Part shown: positions 1 through 13,505 of the stretch, in pieces | How positions within the stretch are numbered: position 1 is the first letter of the stretch | Layout: every line of letters begins with the position of its first letter | Origin: Phoronis australis | Taxonomy: Eukaryota; Phoronida; Phoronidae | Direction: 5' to 3' | DNA length: 64,000 nt | Assembly (NCBI GenBank): GCA_002633005.1 | Contig: NMRA01000206.1 | Location: 630,971-694,970, forward strand | Notes under the pieces: model-generated | Databases searched by the model: none | Told to the model about the DNA's origin: nothing | What the model saw: only the letters and a program-made list of their open reading frames with translations | Made by a program: the position numbers and the translations under genes

Positions 1-193
1 GCTATCCTCCCTTTGAGTATTTTCCTCGTGGCCAAATTTGACGAAAACCCGTCAAAAAGTGGAATACATTTGCAGAGCCTTTTCCACAAAAAACATTGTA
101 TCCATGCTGAATATCCAGCCATGACTGACTAGCAGTTTTCGTTGACTTTCCTACAGTAGAACGTAAAGTTGGTACAGGGTCCGAGTTTGGCAA

Positions 194-906
194 ATATGGT
201 GTCTAAAATTCAAGTTAAACTGAGTAATTGGAATGATATACATGGAAACTAATCATGATCTTTGACCGAGTTGCAGACTACTTTCTTTGGTAATAATTGT
301 GGAAATGTTGAAAGTTGACCAACTCCTGTGTTTCTCCATTCTAGATTAGTTTTGGATTACTTGGAATAGAAACGAGGGACAATTTTACGAGTTTCCACAA
401 AGTTTTGAACTTTTTACAACAAAAATGTCTACATTTAATCGACAAAATAAACTTTGACACAAGTAGACGGTCTCGCGATTACGGCTAACGTACATGTACA
501 TTCAGAATGCAACGAATGCTGCACGGCTGAACGTTACAGTGGTAAACATCCTACTACATTCTGAAGAATTTTAAAATTCCACACTCCGCTGATGGTGGCC
601 TGGTATGCATATAGCGATCACGATGCACAAGTCATGGTTGAGCAAGTGACACCGGTCACAGGAATGGCTAAGGTACAAGGGACCGGGGAAATGGTTATCG
701 AAAACTAGAGGGGCGGAAACTGAAATGTAGCCGACATCGACGATTGATCGGGTTACTCATTGCTTTTAATTGGTGAAATTTCTTAACCATTCAATATAAA
801 GCCTTGTTTTCATGTTCAGATTCACCCAGCTTTCGATCATCATGTTGGTATTATCTTTAAAGTCAGCCGGCTAAAATCAGCAATTTTACGTTTGATTGCA
901 AAATCA
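194..906. other. No gene seen
   Basis: AT-rich single-copy sequence without splice-bounded ORFs or repeats I can identify. The 63-codon minus-strand ORF at 2-193 runs off the edge and is unassigned. Confidence 0.5.
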
Positions 907-1310
907 TGTTAGAACCAAACAACCGTACTCAAATCACTAATAGTGACCCTACCTTGAAACTTGGGGGTTAGCAACCTGAAATGTGCATCTTTACCATGGT
1001 AACCAGGTATTTTCCACTCAAAATTTGCAATTTCATGATTGAGAACGAATTCGCTCCGTGTCAGAAGCAAGCAACACTGCCCAAAGTGCAAAGAATCTTT
1101 GTTGAAACATGCATCGTCAACATGGTTACCTGCTATTTTCGCGGTCAAAATCACCACTTTTAGGCTTGGTGACAGCTATGTTAGAAGCAAGCAACCATGC
1201 TCAAATAATTTTAGTGAAATGTAGGGGAGTTGATAAGCTTGAATGTCTACCGTTGCCATGGTGAACTAAAACTGTATAATAAGTTTCACAAGCCACATGC
1301 CAATGAATTT
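907..1310. repeat. Diverged tandem repeat, unit 120-150 bp
   Basis: GTTAGAACCAAACAACCGT (907), GTCAGAAGCAAGCAACACTG (1060) and GTTAGAAGCAAGCAACCATG (1180) begin three units, each followed ~70-90 bp later by a (G)CCATGGTAACC-like palindrome (996, 1120, 1254). Confidence 0.5.
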
Positions 1311-1431
1311 TTGAAAATTTTAAGCTACCTATAGCCAACGCTGTTAGTTCTATCAAAGATGTACCATAACCAGTGTTGCATTTTTGAAAATCCAAAATGG
1401 TTACCAAGGCAACTCTCGGGTACACAAACAT

Positions 1432-3910
1432 GGAAATAGTCTTTTCAACACATAAAGGTGCATAGAACAGAGGAAATAATTTACATAAACAAACAAAATC
1501 AATGACATAATTATTTGGGTAAGTTTTTGCGCAAAGGTTTCCAAGATATTTTTTATCATATAATTAAAATAAGTCCGTGTTTTCATATGTGTTACAATTA
1601 CAGATGACATTTGCTGCAACAAAATTTGCTGGGCCCACTTCAGGCTGGATAGCAACAATGACGTCACATTAACACACGCCACGCTGCAATGACGTCACGC
1701 TAAAATCAAACTAATCCAACCTATAAGTCTCGAAGTTTACGCAGCCCGGCCCAAGTGTGGTCTTGGTTTTGTTTTATTGCACATTGGGTTTAATTTAGTA
1801 CGTAACATCAGTCAATTTTCTATGTATCTGTTAAAATGCAGAAACAGTTATATAGCCCAAATTTAAAATGGTTAACATTTCATTGAAGAAAATGTATGGA
1901 ACAATTTGGAGGGAAAGGCTTTTCCTATCTTCCCACAATATTCATGTTGCCAACTGGTGTTTCTAAACCCCATTTACATTGTTTCGAAGAATGATTAGGT
2001 GATTAATTTTTAATATATTTATGTATTCATAAAATGTAATAAACATCATACCATGACATTTCGATTTTTCTTTGTTTTTGGGTGGGTTTTGACAATTGGG
2101 CTGCATGTGATGAGAATGTGACGTCACTTTCAGTTTACAAGATGGATGTCCACAAGTGCTTCTAATGTAAATCAGTTACATGGCTCACAAATTCCAAAGT
2201 AGTCGATTGCAATGGATCAACAAGTACAATGTATAGTTCTGCTGATATGACTCTTGTTGTCTGTCATATCAATAACTTCGAACTTGTCAGTGCATACCAT
2301 AAATTCCCATCAATAAAGCCATGCCTTCCTTTAAACAGCCTATTGCCTTGTATTTTGGATAGGTGTATTTTTTCAATTTTCCTACAAAATGCATTATGTA
2401 GGCTGTAATGCCATGGCCTTAAATGGTCAAAAATATGGGCTTTTTAGTAGGCTTAAAGATGTATTTTCACGCTCCTAACTATGCTAATATATACATGTAG
2501 CAGGAACTAAACGACAATGCCATTTGAACATCTACGCTAAACAAAGTGCAGTTGTACTCATCGACATATTGTAAATCGGTGAAAACAAAACATTTAGCAA
2601 ATAAGTGACCTTTGTACTACCTTGGGGCTCACATTGCTCGCATCATGCAGTGTTATCCCCCAACACCACGTTACGATACTTGCTGGACACGGTTGAGTGA
2701 TTTACGGCGGATCATTTTTGACACAAAATTCGTTCTCAGAAACATTTGGCAATTTTCAACCTACTTCATAATTATTCACATTGTCGTTATTAGTTGTGTT
2801 TCTAATTAATTTGGTCAAGCGATCACAGAGATAAGGAATTAGCCTGCAAGCCAGTGGTTCCACTGTAAGTCTTCACAGTCTTCCTACCTCTGTTTCAAAA
2901 GGATAGACTTTTACTCTATTGTTTTTCCGACTAATTTTAGTCTCTTGTATTACGAAAGCACAAACCTTTTTCCAAGTCATTACAACTACTTGAGCCGAGG
3001 TGTCCTCAGCCAATTTTTAGCATGGTAACAGTTGATTATTTGAGATACACGTGACTAAGTGACAACTTGTGATTGCAGCGAAATCAGAGGATACAAATTA
3101 ACTGGGAAATGCCAATCTGAATCGTACTGAATCATGCCAATCGAATGTGACAGTGACTAACTGCCTTAAAAGATAGCGAGCTTCACTGACCACGCTCGTG
3201 AAATTTGAATAAATGTGGACACTGATCTATACTTAATTATACCGCAAAGTTGAACTACAGTGAGGGCTTAGACATGTGTAACAGAATTCGTTCGGAATTT
3301 ACTTACCAATCTTAAGTAATGACCAAATTAAACAAATAATCACATCAATCACAAGTGACATTTATGTATTTATACATAATGTTTATGTGATGTGTATGTG
3401 ACCATGCTTTTCATTCGCTATTGTAAACCAGAACAGCCGGACATTAACCATTGAGAGAGGTTCTTGATTAATGACCCTAAATGACCTACATAGTTACATC
3501 ATTATCATAAGGCAAGTCCAAAATAATCCCAGTTTAAGGCATTAATAACTTCGTTAATTTTCAATTTTGAGCTTGGCAACCTCCCAAATAACGACAAGCG
3601 ATAGTTTCAGGTGACCGTGTTATTTTTTGTTCGCTTCTAACAAACGTTTTCCATTAAATTTTTATTTAGAGGACTTTTCAAGGTTTGGCCGTATTGCTTT
3701 TATTCTTGTACAACGTTGTTTTTTCGTCTTTTCTTTATTGACTCAAGTGGCAGCCATAGGAGGCGCTTTAGTGCTGACACATATGGTTCAGCACTACTCA
3801 GTAGCCAAATTACAAGCGGTGCTGTTGTCCAAAGGTGATGGAAGAAAAAGTATACGCACTCGCTCAGTGTGGTTAACAATTCTTTCTCATTTTTACAAGT
3901 TCCGAAAAAA
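1432..3910. other. No gene seen
   Basis: Short ORFs only, including a 101-codon one at 3627-3932 with no domain. Nothing structural stands out. Confidence 0.5.
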
Positions 3911-4260
3911 GACTGATCTGCGATTATTATAAGAATTTGCAAGGACACGCCATTTTGGGGGTTTGTCGTACCCAGACAAAACTTGAAGGCAGCAAAAATT
4001 CGTTTCGATGTATCAATGTACAAAAGGGTTTAATTTGAATTTTATTATTCACCAACTCGGCTCCGCCAACTTTAAATGGGTGTCTATAGAAATCTGATCC
4101 GCGATTATTGTTAAAGCTTATAAAGATATCCCTTCTTCGGGGATATTTGTATCCGGACTAAAAATCCTGACTCGTTTCGATTTAAGACGTACAAAAACAA
4201 GTTTAATTTGAATATTACCCGTCTTATTCGCCAAACTCGATCCCCGCAACTTTAACGAAA
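3911..4260. repeat. Two-copy tandem duplication, ~180 bp unit
   Basis: GACTGATCTGCGATTATTAT (3911) and ATCTGATCCGCGATTATTGT (4093) start units that both contain TCGTTTCGAT, GTTTAATTTGAAT and CAACTTTAA in the same order. Confidence 0.55.
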
Positions 4261-4814
4261 ATAATATAACCGCCACATGGATAATCAGCTAAAAGTGTTT
4301 TATTGGGACAAAGCTCGCGAGTTGAAGACCTGTCAGCTGATGAATTAAGCGTGGCAAAATGGACACTTCCGGCACTTCCGTCCAACACTCGTAGAATGCC
4401 GTATCAAGATGGAGTACTTCCAATCCGTCAAACTCTGTCTCAGAAACTACGGCTGTTAATTTTCTCGCCCTTTATATAGCTTAATTGATTTAATCCAACT
4501 TACAAATCCAATGTCTCTCAAATTGCATGTTAAGTAGAACCAAATGTCACACGTCCTTAAGGTTCTTCAACTTTGTCGTCCTTATTGTCAATTAATTGTA
4601 AAACTTATGTGATGGCAATTCCAATTTCCATTAACGAATTTATATGACATATGGGCAGCGACACAATCATGAACGGTCGAGAACCAGTATTAAACACGGT
4701 TATGGTTATTTATCCTGTAATCTGCTAAACAGTTTCAAAGAAAGAAATACAGTTTGCAATGGCTGCTGTGACAAAATTTCCGGAGGGCTCGGATGTGACG
4801 CAAACACTTTTTAG

Positions 4815-5193
4815 GACCCACGGTCTAATCTTTTTACACCAGATCGAAAATACTATTTTATATTTTTCCGTTCAAGATATTTCATGTTATTTTGTGCTCC
4901 AGTATGTTATGGTTTCCACAGATGACTGGCGCATCTAAAATTCTAGCTACAAATCTCGAATAGGAACTAGAGATTTCGAGTAAAATCTCAAGATTTTGAG
5001 TTCACAAACGATCTTATAGCTTTAATGCTGGGTGAGGTGCAAAGTAGGATAACCCAATCAAGCATGTAAATCATACTGTAAAAGAACACTGAGTTATAGA
5101 CAACTGTTTTGAGTTCGTATTCAAGTAGAGCGGCCAGAAAATATCAAAAACGTTAGGGAGTTCGATTTCAAGTAAAAAATAGATTTCGGGTCC
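4815..5193. mobile_element. ~400 bp fold-back element, copy 1 (diverged)
   Basis: Begins GACCCACGGTCTAATCTTTT and ends TTTCAAGTAAAAAATAGATT...GGGTCC, the inverted ends of the family described at 39298. The middle contains GATTTCGAGTAAAATCTCAAG. Confidence 0.5.
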
Positions 5194-5525
5194 TGGAATG
5201 TCAGGACACTAACAGAGATAGCCTGAAACCAATTGCAGGCAGGCTAAGTTTGAAAATGCCAAGGCTCTGTTTCAAGACCAGTGACTTAAGTCTGAAATAA
5301 GGTCTTGTTCTCCACATAATACTTCTAAAAATGATTAAAATTAATTTTTAGTAAAGAGGAAATTGTACCTAAGAATATACGTATTACTGCTACTCACTGA
5401 AACATTTTGTAGAAATTATTTCCAGGTAGTGATGTACTAGTTATTATACCACAATAGTAGCCTCGAATGGCAAATACAACCGTGTAATAACCCATTTAGT
5501 TATCTCACTAGTTAGATAACCTTTT

Positions 5526-5598
5526 GGCGGGAACCGATGCCGGTTTCGAACTCGGGCAACAAGAGTTTAGAGTCGTCGAATTTACCACTGCACCTCTA
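5526..5598 (-). repeat. tRNA-derived SINE head
   Basis: Minus strand TGCAGTGGTAAATTCGA (A-box-like) and GAGTTCGAAACC (B-box-like), 35-40 bp apart, with GAGGTG upstream. No cloverleaf with a clean acceptor stem. Confidence 0.5.
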
Positions 5599-6072
5599 AG
5601 CGGCTGACGTCACCGAACGTGAAAATAGAATACTTAAATGAGCACGCGCAACAAGCGCATGTTCAGCAAAGGGCATTATACCGACATTTATACGCTATGA
5701 AAAATAAGACGCATTATTTCCATAAAAACGATATTTTAATTAAGTGAAATTTTTCTCTCATGTTCTCTCACTTGAAAATCACCGATCTCCACCTTGAATC
5801 CGGATATCGTGTCGTCAGGATCCTTTGGCGTGATAAAATGTGTAGTAAGCTACAGTAATTCTAAACCTTCATTTGTAGATTCATTCTATTTCTATTTCGT
5901 TTAAATTTCTAATTGGTTTTGAGTAAAAGCATTATTTGACAAAAATAGCTCGGCTTTTCTTAAAAGGTCACGACCTCCGACCCCGGGCATCTGACATATA
6001 AAGTAGTTACAAAGCCGAGGCGAGTCGAGAAAGGTAGATCGATTCATTGCAATGTTTCTCGTTCAGCATGTG

Positions 6073-6215
6073 GTATAAATAGATTATTACATGTTTTCAG
6101 TCGTTATTCCCCTTATCTAGAGCCCTCGTGGATTTTGGAGAATTATTCTCCACAATCCACTCGGGCTCTGGAATACGGGGGATAACGACTTCGCCATGTA
6201 ATAATCTATATTTAC
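6073..6215. repeat. 143-bp near-perfect palindrome
   Basis: Arms of ~70 bp with almost no loop meet at GGAGAATTATTCTCC. They pair AGATTATTACATG with CATGTAATAATCT and CTAGAGCCCTCGTGGATT with the inverse of AATCCACTCGGGCTCT, about 80% by eye. Confidence 0.65.
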
Positions 6216-6273
6216 GTAACAAATGGTAACTAAACCTTTATTTGTTATTTGTGAAGTGGGAGCCTAAGACCAA

Positions 6274-6360
6274 ACGTCTGACGTAAGTCTTACGTCACTT
6301 TTTACGTCACTCAAGTATTACGTCTGACGTAAGTATTACGTCACTTTTTACGAAACAAGT
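6274..6360. repeat. 46-bp tandem repeat dense in CRE-like sites
   Basis: Two units (6274-6319, 6320-6360) of ACGTCTGACGTAAGT.TTACGTCACTTTTTACG. Together they hold five TGACGTAA/TTACGTCA motifs, which match CREB/ATF-type sites. No gene start is evident nearby. Confidence 0.55.
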
Positions 6361-6938
6361 TTGCTACTATACATGACGTACATATAAACATATTTACCTG
6401 CAGTATCTCACTACTTTTAGATAGCTCAGTACCATATATTATTCCTTTAATTGTCATATCCGATTCTACTGGAGATAATTGTACGTGGACCGTTTTGAAG
6501 CAGCTTTAGTAAACTGATTTATATCATGCGAATACTGCTTAAGGTGGAACTTGCTTTTTAATTCCTTGTGTCTGTGATTACACCACAAAATTCTTATTTA
6601 TTGAATTAAAGACTACCAGTAACTTTAATTTCTCAGAAAGAATAATTTTGGCTAACTTCCCACCTTGTTTCAAAAATCTGGTCAATTTTAAGATCCCCTT
6701 AGAAAAATTATACATATTTGTTGCGAAACAGCCCGCGAACATCATGGTAGATTTCGATGTTTTGTTTATGTTCGTGTCGGCAAAAACAACATGACGGTCT
6801 GTTGATGCTCACGCGGATGGGAAGCCTATAACGTGAGTGATGCGAGGTCAGCGAGGTCATGTTTTTGAAAACACTGATTGTTTATGTTCCATAAGCTCAA
6901 GACAAGTTCATTATTTCGATATTTGAACGTACTAGTCA

Positions 6939-7337
6939 AGGGGTCTAATCTTTGCACTTGAAATCGAAATCGATAGTACTTTTGTCATTTTCTGTCTTAC
7001 TTTCGTGCGGACTCGAGATACGTGTCTACTATTAATCTGTGCTCGAGTGCATCATGAGTTATGCATACGAAATTCTAGTCCAAGTTCGCACTTGATGAAC
7101 CCTAGATTCGAGCGACAATAAGGTTGAGTAAAAAACAGGAGATTTCGACTTAAGACTCGGACGCTTAGCCTAATGCTGGAGTCATCTTGTAATAGGATTA
7201 GACCGTTATTCACGTAAGCTGATAGGTACTCGAGCGGAGAATATTAGTCACGTATCTTGAGTTCGCACAAAAATAGAAAATGACAAACATAATTTCGAGC
7301 TCGATTTCGAACAAAAAGATTATTAAACCCCGAGACA
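6939..7337. mobile_element. ~400 bp fold-back element, copy 2
   Basis: Begins GGGGTCTAATCTTTGCACTTG and ends AAAAAGATTATTAAACCCCG. Flanks both read GTCAA, a possible 5-bp target duplication. Confidence 0.6.
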
Positions 7338-7339
7338 GG

Positions 7340-9709
7340 TCAAACGAAGAAAAAAAAATATGCAGAAAATAAGAAGATAGGGATTAGTATCGGTAGTCTT
7401 AAAAATTCAGTAAACGAAACTATACTGGACGGAAAGTTTGGATCCAACAAAATTTAACCCCTTGTGTAGAACTGAGTTTTAAATGGATACCTTTGCAGCG
7501 TTACTAATTCACCCCTTTTGCACAGATCTTGGAAAAGACACATTTGGTAGATAACATGGAACGTGAACTATACCTTTGTCAGCGGCCTCCTACTTTAAGT
7601 GGTAGCAAATCCGGTTTTGGCCTAAAACGATTTCCCCATTTAATTATCTAAAACAAAATAATGTCATCCTTCGACAACCTTCAAATGTTTGAAATAGTAT
7701 TTGAAAACCCCTTACAAAGTCTATTAAACAGGCAAACGTGACCTAGGTTTTATGCGAGTTACACAACAACTGTGTAGGGAAAGAACACACACAAAGAACC
7801 ATAACATACAATGTGTGACACAGGGAGCATGTTTTACTCTAGTTGAATCCTGTTTTAACCAATCAAATGAAACGTCAATGGTGCATATAAGCACGTGACA
7901 GAACGGCGCACGATTGGTTGAAATCACCAAAGCAGGGACGCACCATCGCCGAGATATACGTGGATATGTCACTGTCAGAACGAAAACAGGCAAGGTTCCA
8001 TCTTTATGTTATCTAAGACAACATAAGCGCAAAGGGTGCATTTTTGCCTGAAATACAGAGACAAGCCGTCCAGAAAACCTGCGGCCGCCCAGCATCATTG
8101 TTTTGGTGACGACCTCGAGTTGGAGTAAAGGTTGTCGGCAACTCTGCGATGAGGGAAAACATCCCAAATCTCCAACAACACGGAATACGAACCACCGGAC
8201 AATCTAATCCTTTGCAAATGTTATGCAAACTATTCTATAACATGTCACAGCTAGGTCTTCATAAGTACGACACAGAAGTCTTAATAGAAAAATCCGCTTT
8301 TGTCAGTCTGCTTATTAATAATAATGTACACGTTGGGAGGATGTCAAGTTTGTGTTCTCATTGACACGTAGATATTTATGTATCATCCAATTTATATTAA
8401 CTATGGTACGATGGTATGATTGATGTGTCTGTTTCACGTTAAATCTCCCAGCGGTCGTCTTCCTTGGCGTGAAAGCCAGTCTGTGCTTTTTGGTTGCCCT
8501 GGCGAGTCATGTAGCAAATAGATCAAAATGTCATAAGTGCCTATCGGTCAACAAAACAAGATCACGAGGAGACGGTTTTTCAATGCAGCAACGAACATTG
8601 GTTGGTTTTCTAATGATGTCCCCTGTGCAGCATTGGTAGTCGACCGGCTATCTATTGCCGAGAGCCGGTGATAACTTGAGTGAAAATATAATTGAAACGC
8701 AATAAGTCGGACATAGCCTGTCAATAAATTTTGCCCTTTTAAAGTTCTTTGGACTGCTAGTCGTGCAATTAAGTAACATTCAATCCTATCACCAGCCCAG
8801 TTTACAGTCGTCCTTTCATAGACACGTTTTCTTATGGTCAAGGTCACCAAAATGAACGGGAGATAATTGCAGTTTTGACAGGGTACTTGTGTCCAATCCA
8901 TTATTCATAGGTAACTGTTTCCGTGCATATTGTTTAATGGATTTCATGTTATCATTCAAAAATTAAAAAGATTGAACAGCCCCAGTAAAGGGCCCAGGCT
9001 TGTATAACATATTCATAGCCGTTGCACAGAGCTGCCTGCATGTGTCTTTAACCTTCGCGGCCCACACGGGCGTTGTCCTGAACAGCGTGGTGTTCCCGAA
9101 AACGCAATTCTTTTCTTACGAGCTGTAGTTATTTTTTCATCAACAGTAACTCAGTTCTGACTAACGCACTTATTTTATCATTCAGCGCATTTCGTTTCTC
9201 ATGAATGGCGTTCTTTTCTCCGAAACACATTTATCATTTCGTAGAACTTCTATAATTCCGGGTTGACTTACACCTCGAGTCGAGGGCGTCGCATTATTCG
9301 TAAACAAACCTGTAACCGAGGCAAAAGAAATTTAGAAAGACTGACAGTTGTTCAAGTATTCTAGAAAATACAGCAGCGAATCGTTTTATAGCGGTTGCAA
9401 ACCCCGCTTTGGTTACAAAAAAAAAATTATTTATACAACTCAGCGAGGGCGTTGGCAGCACTAGACGGTAATTGATATTCGGAAACTGACGGTTGACTAA
9501 ACGAACAGTTTGGCTTGGATTTCCACCAGCATCGGTCAAAATTATTTATATGTTGTACAACACACAGTAGAAGACAAAAGCAATCATACAAAACACTATT
9601 TTTCCAAAAAAATTACTGGTAACTATTAGGGCGGCAAAATTCTACTTACGAACAATTACATATTGATGACTTAGCCACCTACTAAGTTTCCTCATTCTCT
9701 GTTATGTGG
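7340..9709. other. No gene supported
   Basis: Short ORFs up to 117 codons (8548-8901, minus) with no domain, splice sites or repeat structure. Confidence 0.45.
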
Positions 9710-9776
9710 CATGGGCGGCGCAGCACTGAAACAAGTGGAGGCTATAGCCCAATCCTCCTATGGTGCGCCGCCCATG
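9710..9776. mobile_element. 67-bp terminal-inverted-repeat element, copy 1
   Basis: Perfect 13-bp inverted ends CATGGGCGGCGCA...TGCGCCGCCCATG, flanked on both sides by TGTGG (5-bp target duplication). The interior holds CTGAAACAAGTGG and GCTATAGCC. Confidence 0.7.
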
Positions 9777-10354
9777 TGTGGGTAGACAACTCTGACGATG
9801 AATCGGGCTTCTGAACAGCCGTCATGACGGGGAACTTCCGGGACATTTTGTCCGAATACTTTTGGCTTGTACACCTTTTCAATGGGGCAACTTAAAAACC
9901 TTTATGTATCAACATCTACATACTAGTGACCTTATAGTCTTCCACGCCTCTCACCTAAAACTATGGATTAACGAATTATAAATTGTAAATTGTTAAAATG
10001 TTTAAACATGCGTTTGGGGTCAGCTCAGTTAGCTGTTAATGATGTTGAATTCTCAGCCGAGGGAAGTGGGATTTAAAAACTTCAGCAAACCATCCCATCC
10101 TTATTTGTTGTCGAAAGAGCCGGTAACTCAGTTTGCAGGAAATGCGCCCTGACGTCACGATCTTAGGGTTAGCAAACCCCAATAAACACTGTGTAAACCA
10201 TTTTAAGTCGCTGGTGACTTCGATGGTAACTTTAATCAAGTACCGTAACAGTAAGGAATATTATGATACTGATTTTACTGATAAGCTTAAGTGGCCTAAT
10301 TTATTGTCGTTTATTAGCAGCTCAACACTGAAGAAACACAGTTTTAAGGGACGG

Positions 10355-10372
10355 GGGGGGGGGGGGGGGGGN
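10355..10372. repeat. G homopolymer ending at an N
   Basis: About 18 G followed by N at 10372: an uncertain base call at a homopolymer. Confidence 0.85.
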
Positions 10373-11010
10373 GAAACAATGTCAGTTGAAGATGCCTGTG
10401 TGTGGTGTTTATCGTTAAAAAAATACCAGAAGGAAGTTGGTTTAATGCGAAATTCGACCCTATGACCAACGTTAATGCTTTTCGGAATTCGCTAATTCTT
10501 GGCAAAATGCAAGAACGGCGTGTTCTGCCGGCCACGGGTATGGGGCGCCGCCAGTCGCAGTGAGTGGAGTACCAAGTTTGATACGATGTACACACTTTTC
10601 TACCAGAGGTCTAGCCAGATGTTCGACGGGGATATTTCATTGGTAATACATAGATATCTCGCAAAGTCTTGCATGAGCTCGCGTTTTTCAAGGTTCTCGC
10701 GTCTATGGATAGCGCAACTGCATTTTTATTATTTTTAAAAAAAGATAAACGAATCGCTTAAAAAATGATAATAATAATAATGATTGCGATGGTGTTAGTG
10801 ATTTGGTGATGATGAAGACGATGACCTTGAAGGGGATTTGATGAGGATTGATGTGATGGTGACAACTTGTTTATTGTCCAAAGTGTAATGGACGACGATT
10901 ACATAGTCCGAGTCTATAAGCGCAGTATGTTTACCAATATCTACCATGCAGTTACATTTGTATACTGAGTACTTGAGTAACTATGTGTTAGTATGTGGAC
11001 TAAGTCACTA

Positions 11011-11238
11011 CTAATGACGGAAAACGGAACATTTTTCAGAATCCATTAATCGGAACCCTTTTAACTCAGTACGGCCAAGGCAAGGTAGCGGATCAAAACA
11101 CGGACGTTCTGTTTTGATGAACAACAGATGGCACTGACCGCTACCTGACGAAGATTTGCGTGCGGCCGAGGTGGCTTCGTCCCATTTGTGAGACATTTTA
11201 TTTTTAACAATATCAGACAAACATTTGGTTTCAGCCAT
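11011..11238 (-). other. Possible first exon, unidentified
   Basis: Minus strand: MAETKCLSDIVKNKMSHKWD then EATSAARKSSSG before a possible donor CAG|GTAGCG. The start context is good (TCCATGG). A TATATAAAT lies only 20-25 nt upstream, too close for a normal leader. Weak. Confidence 0.22.
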
Positions 11239-12379
11239 GGAGACTCCGCCTCATTTATATATTTTTTTCATTTTTAGCGAGATCGTAGATCGATTCTACT
11301 GTCTTGCAATCGATTTCAATCGGTTCAATGATTTTCTTTAGCGACGATGTCAGTCGTCTGTTCGTAGCAGCACTCACCATTACAGTACACATTCCATAGT
11401 AGGAGCGCTCTAACAATACGACCTTCAAAAATTAGCCGCTCTTTTCATACTGAACCAGTAATGAAGAGTGTAATACCGAAACCTTTCTTCACGGCAGTAC
11501 GAACGATTCAATTTCCTCGTGGCAATCGCAATAAGGGCCAGCGCAGACGGAAAGATATGCTGCGAGCTCAGGTAGCTGCCTCAAGTGAGAGTTAGCTAAA
11601 TTAACAGCTCACGCCAAAGCGTGAAAATACAATCACAATGGGAGTCGTTCAAGAAGCAATGAGGCTGACCACGTGGGACTGGTAACTCTCATCGGTCAAA
11701 TAATCATTTCAAAACAAATATGCGAGTTCGCGGAGCCGAGAAACGACCTGCACTCGGTGCAATTTCACTTTTTCCACAAGGCGTGTTTCGTTAAACACGT
11801 GATTATAATATTAATTGCTTATCAACTTCAGTCAAGTCCCTCAAACCCTCTAGAAAGTCTTACACGTTCTCCGTCAGCCGACGCAACGCTGCAAAGCCGC
11901 TTGAACGCCATCGAGCTAAGTGGAATGACAGTCGACATGTAGCATATCAACACGCGAAATCTTGGGAAACCCTTTTCCGTCGAAGGCCGGGGAACAAAAT
12001 AGAATGAGCGCGAAATTAAGAGGTACTGAAAAAAATCAAGTGGAGTTAATCAACATTTATTATACATGTAGTTGTACAAAAAACGTGCTTTAGAGCAAGA
12101 GGTGTCGCCTTATTGGAAAACCACTGTTTTGGTTGGTATTTTGGGGTTGAACAATTTGTTTTGGTTCCTTAATACGGCGAGTTAGCGCCCCCAATACCAT
12201 GGACTGAATGAAGTGCGTATTCTTGCTCTATAAGAGCTGAAACACTGGACAAGGAGGAAGATCTTGACTTCCGGTTGGTTAGAACAAAGAATTATTCAGA
12301 CAATACCATTCTTTGAAAGGTAACATTCGGACATTTCTATTGGTTGGAAGTTGAGAAATATCTTTGCGGCTTCACGGCC

Positions 12380-12655
12380 TCAACAATAACAATGCACTAA
12401 ATGATGCATTCCACACAGTCCCTGACTCCCACACCCAAGATGACAAGGTATACAAATAAAACAATAGAACGATTCAGTCCCGGCGAGTTCCGGCAGACTG
12501 TTTGCCCGACCAAAGTCCCAACGAATGAATGCTGTCCTCACAGGGATGTTGCGCCATGATAGCGCCAGGATGTGGAAACAGTCCATGGGCGTGACCATAA
12601 ATCCCAAACCCAGGGCCCGGACCAGCAAACACCAAACCCACAGTTCAAATTTCAT
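12380..12655 (-). other. Possible coding segment, unidentified
   Basis: A 91-codon minus-strand frame in GC-richer DNA (MKFELWVWCLLVRALGLGFM, then WRNIPVRTAFIRWDFGRANS). No splice sites or homology recognised. It could be an exon or a mobile-element relic. Confidence 0.2.
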
Positions 12656-13184
12656 ACCCGTGCCCTTAATTTAGCTCCTCACATGCGCGGAATTTAGTCC
12701 AAAGTCAACAAATTCCTCCGCGGGACGAGACATCTGGAATTCAGCGAAGCGGCCTTGCAAGCCTTGCTCGTGCATAGTGCTACACGCCCTCCAGAGATGA
12801 CGCTTTGAAATTGCACAGCATGACTTCCGCCTGAAGTAAGTTCGCCGATTGTTTCAACACGACGGATTTACCTTAGCTTAAGTTATAACTAACGATTTAT
12901 TCCCATTTGAAAGTTACGTACTTCGATCTAATAGCACTGTTGCTAATGCTGTCAATTATTTTGTGTACCGACAATAAACAAATCTGCATCTGTTAGCTTG
13001 CGTGAGACTTGTGGAGAATTGTCTCGTCTGATACAATAAACTTCGTTAAAGATACGACTAGTCTCTTTGTTAGCGAGCTTGATACCGAGACTGCTAGGTT
13101 CGTAATTTCGGAACAGTCTTCTTTCTTCTGGTGTGCAGGTATGAAGTAAAACACCGAGAGACATAACAAACAAACAAATAAAAA

Positions 13185-13228
13185 CAGTAGCTATATTTCG
13201 TGACATGCAGTCACATCATCAGGCAATG
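13185..13228 (-). ncRNA. Hammerhead ribozyme core, inverted left pLTR
   Basis: Mirror copy on the minus strand: CTGATGA (13222-13216), bulged T, GTGAC / GTCAC with the loop now TGCAT, GAA, ATAT, A. The two stem II loops are reverse complements of each other, so stem pairing is kept in both arms. Confidence 0.5.
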
Positions 13229-13505
13229 AGTGGAATGAACATATACATAGCGAAATAAACAGTGAAATACACGTGACAGCGGGAAAAAAAGACATACAAG
13301 CGCAGAGAGTGTGAATGCAACACACGGTAGGAAGCCCGCAACCCTATCGAAACAGAGCCAGCGTGCGATACACACCTGTGAGCTGCTCATTCAACACAGG
13401 TTTTTCGTGACTAATCAAAAGCGATTCCAAAATCTTCAGCCGGAATATGTGATAGATTGAATGTAGTTATTTATAATCAGAATAAAAAAGTCACGTCACC
13501 TTGTT

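Noticed and set aside
8548-8901. 117-codon minus-strand ORF
   Set aside because: No domain, no splice context, composition like the flanking non-coding DNA.
10133-10465. 110-codon ORF
   Set aside because: It runs through the G homopolymer and the N at 10372, so its frame is not meaningful.
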